A DNA stretch of 64,000 nt from Chloroflexi bacterium bin20 (GCA_002238485.1 MPMG01000002.1:116689-180688); one strand, 5' to 3'; numbered from the stretch's first letter, positions 26,613 through 35,498 are shown. Notes: generated from the sequence alone by a model not told the origin. Numbers and translations are program-made.

Positions 26613-27437
26613 ATGTTCGGGATATATCACTTCTTCACCTTCCTGCTAGACATGCGCCCGATCTTGCCGAAAACCGCCAGTCTTGCCAAGTTCTACAATC
26701 ACCCTCCCGGAGTGGTTTACCTCAATAGGTCTGGCTTCCCGACAATGGTACTGCGCAGCAATCTGGGACAAGAACCACTTGGTGGCGAGATTATCGGGCT
26801 ATTGGAAGGCAAATCACTCTTAACGCCGACTTTTGAGTCACATCTGCCTTGTGGAGAAATCTCTATTGGCTCTCTTGGGCACAGCAAAGCAGCCGAAATC
26901 GCCAAGTCTATTCGGCAGTCGGATGACGATGCTCGTCCACGAGAATTGCGCGAAGTCTATTACTTGATTCGCAATCGACATCCACTTTTCACAACGATCT
27001 GCCTTGTACATGGCAGCTTCTTTGCGACCGTAACATCCGAACAACTGGTTCGAGACACGCTTCGTCAAGTGATATACGACAGCGCAGACTCGGCCTTCTC
27101 AGTCAGCGCCGACGCCCTAAACAAATTGGCAGACTTGCTGGCTGTTGAATGCTTTTCCGACCGACTGCGATCTGTGCATAACGCTACAGTTAGTTTGAGA
27201 CTTGCCATCTGCGCGGAAGTAGAAGAACGGGCGAACATATTGAATGCAAACTACTTTCCCGAGATCAGGAACGACACTATAAGCTTGGTCTTGCCCGTGT
27301 CCTCGGCGAAAGACCTCGCCAAGCGAAAGCGGCATCTCCGGCAGGCCTTGTCAAGCATAGAATTAGAGCAGGGTGCCGAATCCACCATCACTCACCCATT
27401 CAACGGCAACTTTTTCGTCCTGAGTTATTCCTTGTAA
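26613..27437 (+). CDS. Unknown protein in restriction-modification island
   Basis: A 274-residue protein with no domain I recognise. No membrane segment beyond a weak hydrophobic N-terminus, and no obvious catalytic motif; the C-terminal third is charged (SAKDLAKRKRHLRQALSS). The start could be 26613 (AGG upstream) or the ATG at 26652, which removes the odd MFGIYHFFTFLLD stretch and may be more natural. It shares the low G+C of the two preceding genes and lies 55 bases after the methylase, so it is probably an accessory part of the same island. Confidence 0.5.
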   Translation: MFGIYHFFTFLLDMRPILPKTASLAKFYNHPPGVVYLNRSGFPTMVLRSNLGQEPLGGEIIGLLEGKSLLTPTFESHLPCGEISIGSLGHSKAAEIAKSIRQSDDDARPRELREVYYLIRNRHPLFTTICLVHGSFFATVTSEQLVRDTLRQVIYDSADSAFSVSADALNKLADLLAVECFSDRLRSVHNATVSLRLAICAEVEERANILNANYFPEIRNDTISLVLPVSSAKDLAKRKRHLRQALSSIELEQGAESTITHPFNGNFFVLSYSL

Positions 27438-27496
27438 GCCCCGCGCCTGCATAGCACAATGCAGCCTACTCTATCCTTACTACAGAAAGGCGCAAC

Positions 27497-27793
27497 ATGA
27501 AAACAGTCTTCGTCGTCTATGCAGATGACAATGTCGGCACAGCCGTGCTCGAGCCGATCAGCGCTGGCGACACCGTAGCCACCAACGGCGAGCGCAGTGA
27601 CATCCAAGTTGCTGCCCGCGCCGATATCGCCTATGGGCACAAAATCGCCCTGCTGGATATCTCGGCTGGCGCAACTGTGCTGAAGTACGGCTTGTCTATC
27701 GGCAGCGCCACCAGGGACATCCACGCTGGCGACCATGTCCACACCCACAATGTCGAAAGCAATCGCGGCCGCGGCGACCTCGCCGACAGCTAA
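27497..27793 (+). CDS. UxaA/SuyA-type dehydratase small subunit (SAF domain)
   Basis: A 98-residue SAF-domain protein. ALLDISAGATVLKYGLSIGSATRDIHAGDHVHTHNV matches the N-terminal domain of altronate/galactarate dehydratases and the SuyA subunit of sulfolactate lyase. It pairs with the large subunit encoded 16 bases downstream to form a split UxaA-type lyase. GAAAGG precedes the ATG. Confidence 0.85.
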   Translation: MKTVFVVYADDNVGTAVLEPISAGDTVATNGERSDIQVAARADIAYGHKIALLDISAGATVLKYGLSIGSATRDIHAGDHVHTHNVESNRGRGDLADS

Positions 27794-27809
27794 TCGAAGG
27801 AGACCTCTC

Positions 27810-28982
27810 ATGCAGCAATTTATGGGCTACCGGCGCGCCAATGGCGATGTCGGCGTGCGCAACCACCTGTTGATTTTGTCCGGCACGGTCTATGCCAATG
27901 GCGTGGTCGAGCGAGTCGCCGATGCCATTCACGGCGCAGTGCCCGTCACGCACGCCAATGGACGTTGCCAGGTCGCGCCAGACCTGCGGGTTACGCGGCG
28001 TTTCCTGGCCGGCACGGCGATGAACCCCAATGTCGGCGCGGTGGTCATCATCGACCATTTCAAAGAAGAAGGCATGACAGCCGAAGATCTGGCTGACGAC
28101 ATCGCGCCCACTGGTAAACCGGTCGCCACAGTCAACATCCGCGCCGATGGCGGCTATATCAATGCGCTGGCAAAAGCCACCCGCTATGCACAGGACTTTG
28201 CGCGGCAGATCAGCCTGCTGCAGCGCGAGCCGGCGCCGATGGGCAAAATCCTCTTTGGCACCGAATGCGGCACATCGGATACTACCTCGGGCTTGGCGTC
28301 CAACCCGGCCAATGGTTTGGCTGGCGAGCTGCTCATCGCGCAGGGCGGACGCATGCTGATGGCAGAATGCACCGAATGGATGGGCTGCGAAAATTGGCTC
28401 ACCGACAAAGCCGCCAGCCCCGAAGTCGCCGCTGCCATCCTCGCCGGCGTCCAGCACATGGAAGCGCGCGCCCTGGCCAGTGGCGAAGACATCCGCGGCT
28501 CGCAGCCCACCGGCGACAACATGGCAGGCGGATTGACGACTATCGAAGAAAAATCCATGGGCGCGGTCAAAAAAATCGGCGACAGCCCCATCATCGAACA
28601 CCTCGAGATTGCGGCGGCGCCAACGCAGACCAAGCCCGGCAATTATGTCATGTATGGACCGGGCATGGGCGCGGAAAGCATCAGCAGCATGGCCGCGGCT
28701 GGCTGCCAGGTGCTGACCTTCTGCACAGGCGGCGGACACACATCCAACCACCCCATCATGCCAACCATCAAAGTTACTGGCAATCGCAACTCCTACGACC
28801 TGATGCGCGACACGGTCGATGTCGATGTGAGCGGCGTCTTCACCAGCGAGTTGACACTGGCTGAAGCCGGGCAGATCGTCTATGACGAGATGGCGCGCGT
28901 CTGCAGCGGTTTTCTGACCAAGTCGGAGGCTTTGCGCGACAACAACAGCTTCGCCATCCATCGCGTCGGACCGAGCATTTGA
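27810..28982 (+). CDS. UxaA/SuyB-type dehydratase large subunit
   Basis: A 390-residue large subunit of the UxaA family. Landmarks: GYRRANGDVGVRNHLLIL at the start, TECGTSDTTSGLASNPANG, GSQPTGDNMAGGLTTIEEKS, and FCTGGGHTSNHPIMPTIKVTGN. These enzymes remove water (altronate, galactarate) or sulfite (sulfolactate) using an iron centre. Which substrate is used is unresolved. AAGGAG precedes the start at 27810; a longer open frame overlaps the small-subunit gene and is rejected. The LarA-type gene downstream fits hydroxy-acid metabolism. Confidence 0.85.
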   Translation: MQQFMGYRRANGDVGVRNHLLILSGTVYANGVVERVADAIHGAVPVTHANGRCQVAPDLRVTRRFLAGTAMNPNVGAVVIIDHFKEEGMTAEDLADDIAPTGKPVATVNIRADGGYINALAKATRYAQDFARQISLLQREPAPMGKILFGTECGTSDTTSGLASNPANGLAGELLIAQGGRMLMAECTEWMGCENWLTDKAASPEVAAAILAGVQHMEARALASGEDIRGSQPTGDNMAGGLTTIEEKSMGAVKKIGDSPIIEHLEIAAAPTQTKPGNYVMYGPGMGAESISSMAAAGCQVLTFCTGGGHTSNHPIMPTIKVTGNRNSYDLMRDTVDVDVSGVFTSELTLAEAGQIVYDEMARVCSGFLTKSEALRDNNSFAIHRVGPSI

Positions 28983-29027
28983 CGACGAAGCGGCATCTCA
29001 CCCGCTGTTTGAACCACAAAGGTGGTG

Positions 29028-29054
29028 TAAGGGCGAGCCATTGGGTCGCCCTTA
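29028..29054. terminator. Perfect hairpin TAAGGGCGA / TCGCCCTTA
   Basis: A nine-base-pair stem with a nine-base loop, followed by TTTGG, lies after the dehydratase gene. It is the best-paired copy of the GGGCGAGCC..GGGTCGCCC repeat family and could act as a terminator. Confidence 0.55.
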
Positions 29055-29111
29055 TTTGGAATACTGGCATTCGTGCGCATCGCCACTGGAAGCCCGTGAA
29101 AGGATTGCCTT

Positions 29112-30374
29112 GTGCAAGTGAAACTCCCCTATGGACGCGGCCTGCTCCGCGCGCATTTGCCCGCTAGTTGCGCCGTCGAAGGCATCGCGCCTCGTTCGCA
29201 AGCCACTGCGCAGGATGCGGCCGCGACGGTTATGCAGGCGGTCTACAAGCCCCTGGGCGATGTCTTGCCGCCACGCGCTGGCATGCGAGTCGCCATCGCC
29301 ATCAACGACAAGACGCGGCCCGTCCCGCATGACCATCTGTTGCCACCCGTGCTGGCGGGCATGCGCCACGCTGGAGTCCGCGACCAGGATGTGCATTTCA
29401 TCATCGCCACCGGCACGCACCCAGCCATCACGCCGGACGAATACGAAATGATCTTGCCGCGGCAACTTCTCGATACCTACCGCGTCAGCTGTCACGATGC
29501 CGATGACGAAGGCAGCCTGACCCCACTGGGCGAAACTTCGCGCGGCACGCCCATCGCCATAAACAGCGACTATATGGCAGCCGATTATCGCATCGTCATC
29601 GGCAATATCGAGCCGCATCAATTTCAGGGCTTTTCTGGCGGCGTCAAGAGCGCTGCGATCGGCTTGGCGGGCGTGGAGACCATCAATCACAATCACGCCA
29701 TGATGCGTCAGGCGGGGGCGGTTTGGGGCAGCTATGCGGACAATCCCGCGCGGCAGGATGTCGAAGAGATCGGCGCGCGCATCGGCATTGATTTTTGCGT
29801 CAACGCCATTTTGAACGCCGAAAAGGGGCTCGTGCGGGCATTTGCTGGCGACCCTGTGGCGGTCATGAAGGCGGGCATCCCGGCCGTTCGCGAGCTGTAT
29901 GCGGCGCCGGTGTCTGCGCCGGTCGATCTGATGATTGCCTCGCCGGGCGGACACCCCAAAGACATTAACTTGTACCAGGCGCAGAAGGGCATGGCGCACG
30001 CGTCGGCGGTCACGAAGTCGGGCGGGCGCATGATTCTGTGCGCGGCTTGTCCAGAAGGCGCTGGCAATGCCGATTATGAGCGCTGGATGCGCCAGCCGCA
30101 GATCGACAGCCATGCGGCAGTCTTCGACGAATTCGCGCGAGAAGGCTTTCGCGTGGGGCGGCACAAGGCTTTTCAGGTAGCGCGTGATGCCTCGCGCATC
30201 CAAACCACGCTGGTAACGGACATGGATGATGAGTTGGCGCGTGCCTTGCTGCTGTCAAAGTCAGAGAGCTTGCAGGCTGCCGTGGACGAAGCGCTGTCTG
30301 CCTTGCCGTCTAGCGCGCGCATCGGCGTCATGCCCGCTGCCAATGCGACCATGCCGGTGTTGGATACTCAATAA
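29112..30374 (+). CDS. LarA-type nickel-dependent racemase
   Basis: A 420-residue LarA-family protein. The four functional residues of Lactiplantibacillus LarA (His108, His174, Lys184, His200) appear at the same spacing as His103, His169, Lys179 and His195, in ATGTHPAIT, EPHQF, GGVKSA and NHNHA. The C-terminal GGHPKDINLYQAQKGMAHA is also typical. It should racemise or epimerise a 2-hydroxy acid with the nickel-pincer cofactor; the cofactor genes larB/C/E are not in this window. The start is GTG with AAAGGA upstream. The UxaA pair upstream suggests a shared hydroxy-acid pathway. Confidence 0.88.
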   Translation: MQVKLPYGRGLLRAHLPASCAVEGIAPRSQATAQDAAATVMQAVYKPLGDVLPPRAGMRVAIAINDKTRPVPHDHLLPPVLAGMRHAGVRDQDVHFIIATGTHPAITPDEYEMILPRQLLDTYRVSCHDADDEGSLTPLGETSRGTPIAINSDYMAADYRIVIGNIEPHQFQGFSGGVKSAAIGLAGVETINHNHAMMRQAGAVWGSYADNPARQDVEEIGARIGIDFCVNAILNAEKGLVRAFAGDPVAVMKAGIPAVRELYAAPVSAPVDLMIASPGGHPKDINLYQAQKGMAHASAVTKSGGRMILCAACPEGAGNADYERWMRQPQIDSHAAVFDEFAREGFRVGRHKAFQVARDASRIQTTLVTDMDDELARALLLSKSESLQAAVDEALSALPSSARIGVMPAANATMPVLDTQ

Positions 30375-30508
30375 TTAGCGCAAACTGATGACGACTTCAT
30401 TGAGCGCTTTCCTGTTTTCATTCACTTGTGTTACCATTTTGGCAAACTCAGTCAGTGAATCGGACTTTGTGATGTCAACTCACTGGGATACTGTGAGAGG
30501 GTGTATTT

Positions 30509-30964
30509 GTGGCTACCTCCAATCTAGCTCAGCATTTGGCAGATACACTTTTCGCAATGGAGAAACATCGCGTGGGCGAAAACATGATTTCCTTCGTCAG
30601 CTTGGGACAATCGGAAAACATTGAACTCATGGCACCTGATGAGAGTGAAAAGTTTTCGCTTGACTTGAGTCGTGGGCGTTTGTCTCTTTCCCAAGTAAAG
30701 CTGCAAAATCGTGCGAGGAATTCGGTTGTTCTGGCAAGATTGGAGCTTAATGGACCTAGACACCGTAAACCTGACGGCAACTTTATCGCTTCGCCTCATC
30801 TTCATTTGTACCAAGAAGGATATGGAGACAGGTGGGCGTTTCCCGTACCGCGTCAATCGTTCTCTGACCTCTCTAACGAATTGACTACGTTTCGTGAGTT
30901 CATGAGCTTTTGTAATATAACCAAGCCGCCGAATATCAAGCTTCAAGGGGGGCTATCTTTATGA
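30509..30964 (+). CDS. DUF6978-like small protein
   Basis: A 151-residue protein starting at GTG seven bases after GAGAGGG. Features: SLGQSENIELM, a charged middle with ARLELNGPRHRKPDGNF, the strand-rich PHLHLYQEGYGDRWAFPVP, and a C-terminal FREFMSFCNITKPPNIK. This pattern matches what I recall of DUF6978, a family without known function; the recall is not verified. It overlaps the next gene by four bases (ATGA), so the two form a unit. Low G+C versus neighbours suggests a mobile accessory module, perhaps defence or toxin-antitoxin. Confidence 0.55.
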   Translation: MATSNLAQHLADTLFAMEKHRVGENMISFVSLGQSENIELMAPDESEKFSLDLSRGRLSLSQVKLQNRARNSVVLARLELNGPRHRKPDGNFIASPHLHLYQEGYGDRWAFPVPRQSFSDLSNELTTFREFMSFCNITKPPNIKLQGGLSL

Positions 30965-31725
30965 TTGATAACATGCCAAGGTTGCTGGACAGATATATGG
31001 GTTGGCTTCGCGACAACACATTACTTCGCGAGGTTGACGAGTGGGTTGAAATTACAACGCCGTTCTTGGATAGGCACAACGACTGTGTGCAGATCTATGC
31101 GAAACCTTCAGACGACGGATTCGTGCTGACCGACCACGGATATACGATTGATGACTTAGAGTTTTGCGGCTTCAAAATGAAGGGTGACACACGTCTGGAA
31201 TTGCTTAACGTCACTTTGAATGGATTCGGAATTAGGCGAATAGGCAATGCACTTCAAGTAAAAGCAAGTTTTGAAGATTTTGCCCTTCAAATGCAAAATC
31301 TTTTGCAAGCAATGCTCGCAGTGAATGACTTGTACTATACCTCTCGTTCAAATATAGCAAGCGCTTTCGCCGATGATGTTGCTCTCTGGTTGAAGGAATC
31401 AGACATCTGCTTCAGGCGAAACGTTGAATTCAATGGAAAGTCTGGCTTGAATGTTGCTTATGATTTCGTGATTCCAAGTAACGGTATCCACTCTAATGTT
31501 GCATTATGGAGCATTGGGAATCCAAGTCTACAATCCGCCAAGAAGACTGTTTTTGATTGGGGAGACACAGAGGATGCCCGCGACGGAATATATGTTCCTT
31601 ATGTAGTGTTGGATGACGTCAATGGGCGGGTATCTGATAACGCTAAGGGTGTCTTTGTAAATTACGGAATGAAGCTAGTCTATTGGTCTGGCCGTAGAGC
31701 AGCGCTCAAAGAACTCGCCGCTTAA
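30961..31725 (+). CDS. DUF1828/DUF1829-like protein
   Basis: A 254-residue protein. The N-terminal half (WVEITTPFLDRHNDCVQIYAK, then FVLTDHGYTIDDLEFCG) is the DUF1828 signature as I know it, and the C-terminal half (VAYDFVIPSNG, PYVVLDDVNG, KLVYWS) fits DUF1829, which usually occurs fused to it. The C-terminal part has a PD-(D/E)XK-like alternation of strands and acidic residues, but no clear triad is visible. Function unknown; such genes are often in accessory islands. It is translationally coupled to the preceding small gene, and the high-G+C MFS gene starts three bases after its stop, marking an island edge. Confidence 0.65.
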   Translation: MIDNMPRLLDRYMGWLRDNTLLREVDEWVEITTPFLDRHNDCVQIYAKPSDDGFVLTDHGYTIDDLEFCGFKMKGDTRLELLNVTLNGFGIRRIGNALQVKASFEDFALQMQNLLQAMLAVNDLYYTSRSNIASAFADDVALWLKESDICFRRNVEFNGKSGLNVAYDFVIPSNGIHSNVALWSIGNPSLQSAKKTVFDWGDTEDARDGIYVPYVVLDDVNGRVSDNAKGVFVNYGMKLVYWSGRRAALKELAA

Positions 31726-31728
31726 TTC

Positions 31729-32949
31729 ATGACACGGCTGCCTGCCAGCCCTACCCCCAACGCCGCGCGCATCGTTGCCGTCTGTGGGCTTTCGCTCTTC
31801 ATCATCTTTGGCATTCGGCTGTCGTTTTCGGTCTTCTTCGCCGAATTTGTGCTGGTCGAAGGCTGGAGCAGCGAAGCCGCCGCCACCATCTTCAGCTTGA
31901 ACATGCTGGTCTTTGCGGTCACTGCCCCCGTGGCGGGTGTGGCATTGGATCGCTATGGACCGCGCCCGGTCTTTGGGCTGGGCGCGTGTCTGATGGCGGG
32001 CGGCTTGTGGCTGTGCAGCGGCGCGCGCACGCTGGATGACTTGCGCCTTGCCTATGGTGTGGTGGTCGGCGCGGGGCTGGGCATCACCGGCTTGGGACCG
32101 CTGGCATCGGTAGTGGCGGGCTGGGTAGGACCGGCGCGGCGCGGACGGGCGCTGGGCATTGCCTTTGCTGGCACAGGCGCAGGCTCGCTCGTGTTTGTTC
32201 CATTGGCGAATTGGCTGATCACGCGCTACGACTGGCGGGGCGCTTATCTCGTGCTGGCGCTGGTGTGTTTGTTGCTGCTGCTGCCACTGATGACAGTGGG
32301 ATTGCGGCGTCCCCCTGCCGTGATACGACAGCGCTCTCGACCTGGGCAGGGAGCTGGCGACTGGCGTATGCTGCTGCGTTTGCCGGCTTTTTGGGCGCTG
32401 ATGCTGGTCGGCTTGACGGCGCTGGGACCGCTGCGCAGCCTGACCGTGCATCAAGTGGCGCTGATGGAGTCGGCCGGTGTGGCGCGTTCGCTGGCGGCGG
32501 CTGTTGTTGGCATGGCTGGACTGCTGGCGAGCGTGGGATTCGTGGCGATGGGCTGGTTTTCCGACCGTTATGGACGCACAGCGGCATTCAGCATCGGCGC
32601 GGCGGGTTTGTTGGGCGCGGTGGGATTGCTGCTGGCGGTGCAGGCGGGCGCGAGCGCTGGACTGTTGATTGCGTATGCTCTGCTGTACGCGCTGGGCGAG
32701 TCGACGCGCAGCAGCCAGTCTACGGCGCTGGCCAGCGATGTCTTTCACCAGCAAGGCTTGGGCAAGATCAACGGGCTGGTGGGCGGCATGTTTGGCTTGG
32801 GCGCGGCGCTGGGCCCGTGGCTGGTGGGGCGCATCCGCGACGAGAGCGGGTCTTACGATGGCGGGCTGCTTTTGGTGGCGGCGCTGGTGCTGGTGTCGCT
32901 GGTCGCGTTTGTCATAGCGGGGCAGGGAACAAGAAAGCGAAGGACTTGA
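31729..32949 (+). CDS. MFS transporter
   Basis: A 406-residue major facilitator with about twelve membrane segments. Seen: the loop 2-3 motif GVALDRYGPRP, LGIAFAGTGAGS in TM5, and the loop 8-9 copy GWFSDRYGRTAAFS. Such carriers of the oxalate/monocarboxylate type use this LGxGxxxxP-like pattern (GAGLGITGLGPLASV). The substrate is probably a small organic acid, by inference. G+C content is that of the chromosome, unlike the two genes directly upstream. Confidence 0.88.
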   Translation: MTRLPASPTPNAARIVAVCGLSLFIIFGIRLSFSVFFAEFVLVEGWSSEAAATIFSLNMLVFAVTAPVAGVALDRYGPRPVFGLGACLMAGGLWLCSGARTLDDLRLAYGVVVGAGLGITGLGPLASVVAGWVGPARRGRALGIAFAGTGAGSLVFVPLANWLITRYDWRGAYLVLALVCLLLLLPLMTVGLRRPPAVIRQRSRPGQGAGDWRMLLRLPAFWALMLVGLTALGPLRSLTVHQVALMESAGVARSLAAAVVGMAGLLASVGFVAMGWFSDRYGRTAAFSIGAAGLLGAVGLLLAVQAGASAGLLIAYALLYALGESTRSSQSTALASDVFHQQGLGKINGLVGGMFGLGAALGPWLVGRIRDESGSYDGGLLLVAALVLVSLVAFVIAGQGTRKRRT

Positions 32950-32950
32950 A

Positions 32951-33226
32951 CCACAGAGCACACAGAAGTAAAGCCAAGTAAGTAATGAGACAGATTTGCG
33001 GCGTTCGCTTCGCCGCTTAACCCCTCGATCCCCGAAAAGTCGGGGGAAGCTCAATCTGCAGGATTGGGATTTAGCTGATAGCGCAGCTAATCACGAGGTA
33101 GAGCATCGAATACAAGGATTTCCTCTGTGTCTCCGCGCCTCTGTGGCAAAAATCCTTTATGTACTTTGTGTCTTTGCGGTTACCGGTTGCATGACTTGCT
33201 TGGACTTTCTTCTGTGCCCGCTGTAG
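32951..33226 (-). repeat. MITE-like non-coding element, copy B
   Basis: Read on the minus strand this 276-base segment follows copy A (17328) over its length: the CTACAGCGGGCACAGAAG end, AAGTCATGCAA, GCCACAGAGGCGCGGAGACA, TCGTGATTAGCTGCGCTATC, the CCCCGA-CTTT-TCGGGG hairpin and the far CACAGAG end. The TTAGCTG-CGCTAT-CAGCTAA stem is fully paired here where copy A has a G-T wobble. It fills the gap between an MFS gene and malate synthase. Confidence 0.75.
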
Positions 33227-33234
33227 TTCAACCG

Positions 33235-34836
33235 TTATCTCTGCAGATAGGCATAGGCTGGCAAAGTTAGAAACTCGCAGAACTCGTCATCGCGGATCAT
33301 CTCGTCGAAGAGGCGCATGGCCAGCGGAAAGTGCCCGCTTTCAAAGCGTGCATCGCCGACTTCGGCGCGGATCGCCCCCATCTCTTCTTCCAGCAGGCTG
33401 CTGTAAAGCGCGGTGGTCAAGGAGCGGCCATCGGCCAGTTGAGCTTCGTGATGCAGCCATTGCCACAGCTGGGCGCGGCTGATTTCGGCGGTGGCGGCAT
33501 CTTCCATCAGATGATAGAGCGGCACGCAGCCATTGCCGCCCAGCCAGGCTTCCAGATACTGGATGCCCACCTTGAGGTTGAGGCGCAGGCCCGCTTCGGT
33601 GATATCGCCGCCGCAGGGAGTCAGCAGATCGCTGGCGCTCACCGACACATCATCGCGCTGTTTGTCGACCTGGTTAGCCGCTGGCATGAATTCGTCAAAG
33701 ACCTCGCTGGCTACTTGCACCAAACCGGGATGCGCGACCCAAGTGCCATCGTGCCCGTCTTGGGCTTCGCGCAATTTGTCGGCACGCACTTTGTCCAGCG
33801 CCGCTTGATTGGCTGCGGGGTCGCTGCGTATAGGGATCTGCGCCGCCATCCCGCCCATGGCATGAGCTGCGCGCCGATGACAGACTTTGATGACATGCAA
33901 CGTGTATTGGCGCATGAAGGGCACGGTCATGCTCACCAGGGCGCGGTCGGGCAACAGAAAGTCGCCGTGCGCGCGCAGTTTCTTGATGTAGCTGAAGATG
34001 TAATCCCAACGTCCGCAATTCAAGCCCGCCGAATGCCGGCGCAGCTCGTAGATGATTTCTTCGGCTTCGAAGACAGCCAGGATGGTCTCGATGAGCACGG
34101 TGGCTTTGATGCTGCCTTGCGGGATACCCAGCGAGTCTTGTGCAAAGACAAAAACATCGTTCCACAGCCGCGCTTCCAAGTGGCTCTCCAGCTTGGGCAG
34201 GTAGAAGTAGGGCCCCGTGCCGCGATCCAGCGCCGCGCGAGCATTGTGAAAGAAGAATAAGCCAAAGTCGAACAAGCCAGCGGGGATGGGCGCGCCATCG
34301 ACAGTGAAGTGGCGCTCGTCCAGATGCCAGCCGCGTGGCCGCACCATCAATGTGGCGGTCTGCTCGTTGAGTTGGTAGAACCGTCCGTCCGTGTTGGTGA
34401 AAGTGATGCTGCGGTTGACGGCATCGCGCAGGTTGATCTGTCCGTCGAGCATGTTGCGCCAAGTGGGGGCGTTGGCGTCTTCGCAATCTGCCATGAAGAC
34501 TTTCGCGCCGCAATTGAGCGCGTTGATGACCATTTTGCGGTCGGTGGGACCGGTGATTTCAACGCGGCGGTCTTGCAGATCGGCTGGTACAGGCGCGGTT
34601 TGCCAACTCGGATCGTTGCGAATATGGGCGGTCTCGGGCAAGAAGTCGGGCAGTTCGCCGCGGTCGATCGCTGCCTGACGGACAACGCGAGCAACCAACA
34701 GCTCATCGCGGCGAGAGCTGAAGCGTCGCGCCAGACTGGCTAGAAAGTCGACCGCTTCGGGAGTGAGGATGGTTTCAAATTCGGGGGCGATTTCGCCGCT
34801 GATTTCGATGCCGGGGGAGTCGTTTGGCTGGGTCAT
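33235..34836 (-). CDS. aceB: Malate synthase, A-type
   Basis: A 533-residue malate synthase that joins glyoxylate and acetyl-CoA to malate. The family signature [19 protein letters not shown] is present, with [26 protein letters not shown] (magnesium Glu/Asp region), [17 protein letters not shown], and [23 protein letters not shown] containing the catalytic Asp. Length fits the A isoform. No isocitrate lyase lies in the window, so the glyoxylate may come from other breakdown routes such as ureides or glycolate, consistent with the hydantoinase-type genes; this is inference. The start at 34836 is preferred; an upstream in-frame ATG lies in the promoter area. Confidence 0.93.
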   Translation of the reverse strand: MTQPNDSPGIEISGEIAPEFETILTPEAVDFLASLARRFSSRRDELLVARVVRQAAIDRGELPDFLPETAHIRNDPSWQTAPVPADLQDRRVEITGPTDRKMVINALNCGAKVFMADCEDANAPTWRNMLDGQINLRDAVNRSITFTNTDGRFYQLNEQTATLMVRPRGWHLDERHFTVDGAPIPAGLFDFGLFFFHNARAALDRGTGPYFYLPKLESHLEARLWNDVFVFAQDSLGIPQGSIKATVLIETILAVFEAEEIIYELRRHSAGLNCGRWDYIFSYIKKLRAHGDFLLPDRALVSMTVPFMRQYTLHVIKVCHRRAAHAMGGMAAQIPIRSDPAANQAALDKVRADKLREAQDGHDGTWVAHPGLVQVASEVFDEFMPAANQVDKQRDDVSVSASDLLTPCGGDITEAGLRLNLKVGIQYLEAWLGGNGCVPLYHLMEDAATAEISRAQLWQWLHHEAQLADGRSLTTALYSSLLEEEMGAIRAEVGDARFESGHFPLAMRLFDEMIRDDEFCEFLTLPAYAYLQR

Positions 34837-34903
34837 AGGCTTGCGTCCTGTAGCGTATGCAGACGGGTTATTTTGCACAACTATAGGTGAAATGGGCAAG
34901 CGC

Positions 34904-34909
34904 TACAAT
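34904..34909 (+). promoter_or_regulatory. Orphan -10-like TACAAT
   Basis: TACAATTGGCGCGTCATT resembles TACAATCGGCGCGTGATG at 48406, but no plus-strand gene begins here. It points into the 3' end of the PIN toxin gene, so it would make antisense RNA, or may be what remains of a promoter after insertion of the toxin-antitoxin unit. Confidence 0.25.
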
Positions 34910-34916
34910 TGGCGCG

Positions 34917-35498
34917 TCATTCGAGCAGGTGGGCGTATTGGCGTAGCAGGGATACGGTGTCCTTCAGTCCCTGGCGTTCCAGGCTTTCCAGGTGCTGCGC
35001 CACGGTGAACGGCGGCTTGCGCAATCTGCGGCGCATATCCCTCACGGCACGACAGAAGTCGTCTGGCTTGGATTCAAGCAAGTTGCGCATCCAAGAATCG
35101 GGATGCTCTGCCGATAGACCGTAGGCGCCTACAGCTTCCTGGGGGAAATCTCTCAAATTGGCTGTCAAAATTACATCACAATTGCCGACAGTAGCAGCCG
35201 CCAGGACATGCCGGTCATCCGGATCGGGCAGATGAATGTCGTTAATTAGATGGTCATATCCCGTAACAAGCGAGGTTGAATAGTGGTAATTCAATTCCTC
35301 CCAAATACGGTCCAGCTTTTCGGGCGGGATGCTTGGTCTGCTGTTGCGAAGCGCTCTTTGCCACTCAACACCAATATCCTCGGACCATTTTGGTACTATT
35401 ATCTGCTGCTTGCCAAGTTGGAGCAGAATGTCCCGCACTCCGGCGGAGTACAGGACATTCGCGTCAATAAATGGGACCGGTCGAGACGCGCTAGTCAT
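34917..35498 (-). CDS. PIN-domain toxin, VapC-like
   Basis: A 193-residue PIN-fold ribonuclease. The acidic active site is visible: Asp in PFIDANVLYS, Glu in IGVEWQRAL, Asp in LPDPDDRHVLAAA and the later VILTANLRDFP. As a toxin it would cut RNA and stop growth when its antitoxin is lost. It is longer than classical VapC (~130 residues); the C-terminal ~60 residues are a helical extension. The start overlaps the end of the antitoxin gene by eight bases, so the pair is one operon. Confidence 0.85.
   Translation of the reverse strand: MTSASRPVPFIDANVLYSAGVRDILLQLGKQQIIVPKWSEDIGVEWQRALRNSRPSIPPEKLDRIWEELNYHYSTSLVTGYDHLINDIHLPDPDDRHVLAAATVGNCDVILTANLRDFPQEAVGAYGLSAEHPDSWMRNLLESKPDDFCRAVRDMRRRLRKPPFTVAQHLESLERQGLKDTVSLLRQYAHLLE

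Noticed and set aside
30388..30624. A 78-residue open frame before the DUF6978-like gene
   Set aside because: It overlaps the better supported frame, has no ribosome site and no recognisable features.
17328..33226. The two MITE-like copies as ends of a composite transposon
   Set aside because: The 15 kb between them holds ordinary metabolic genes and no transposase, and more fragments of the same repeat lie outside; they look like interspersed elements.
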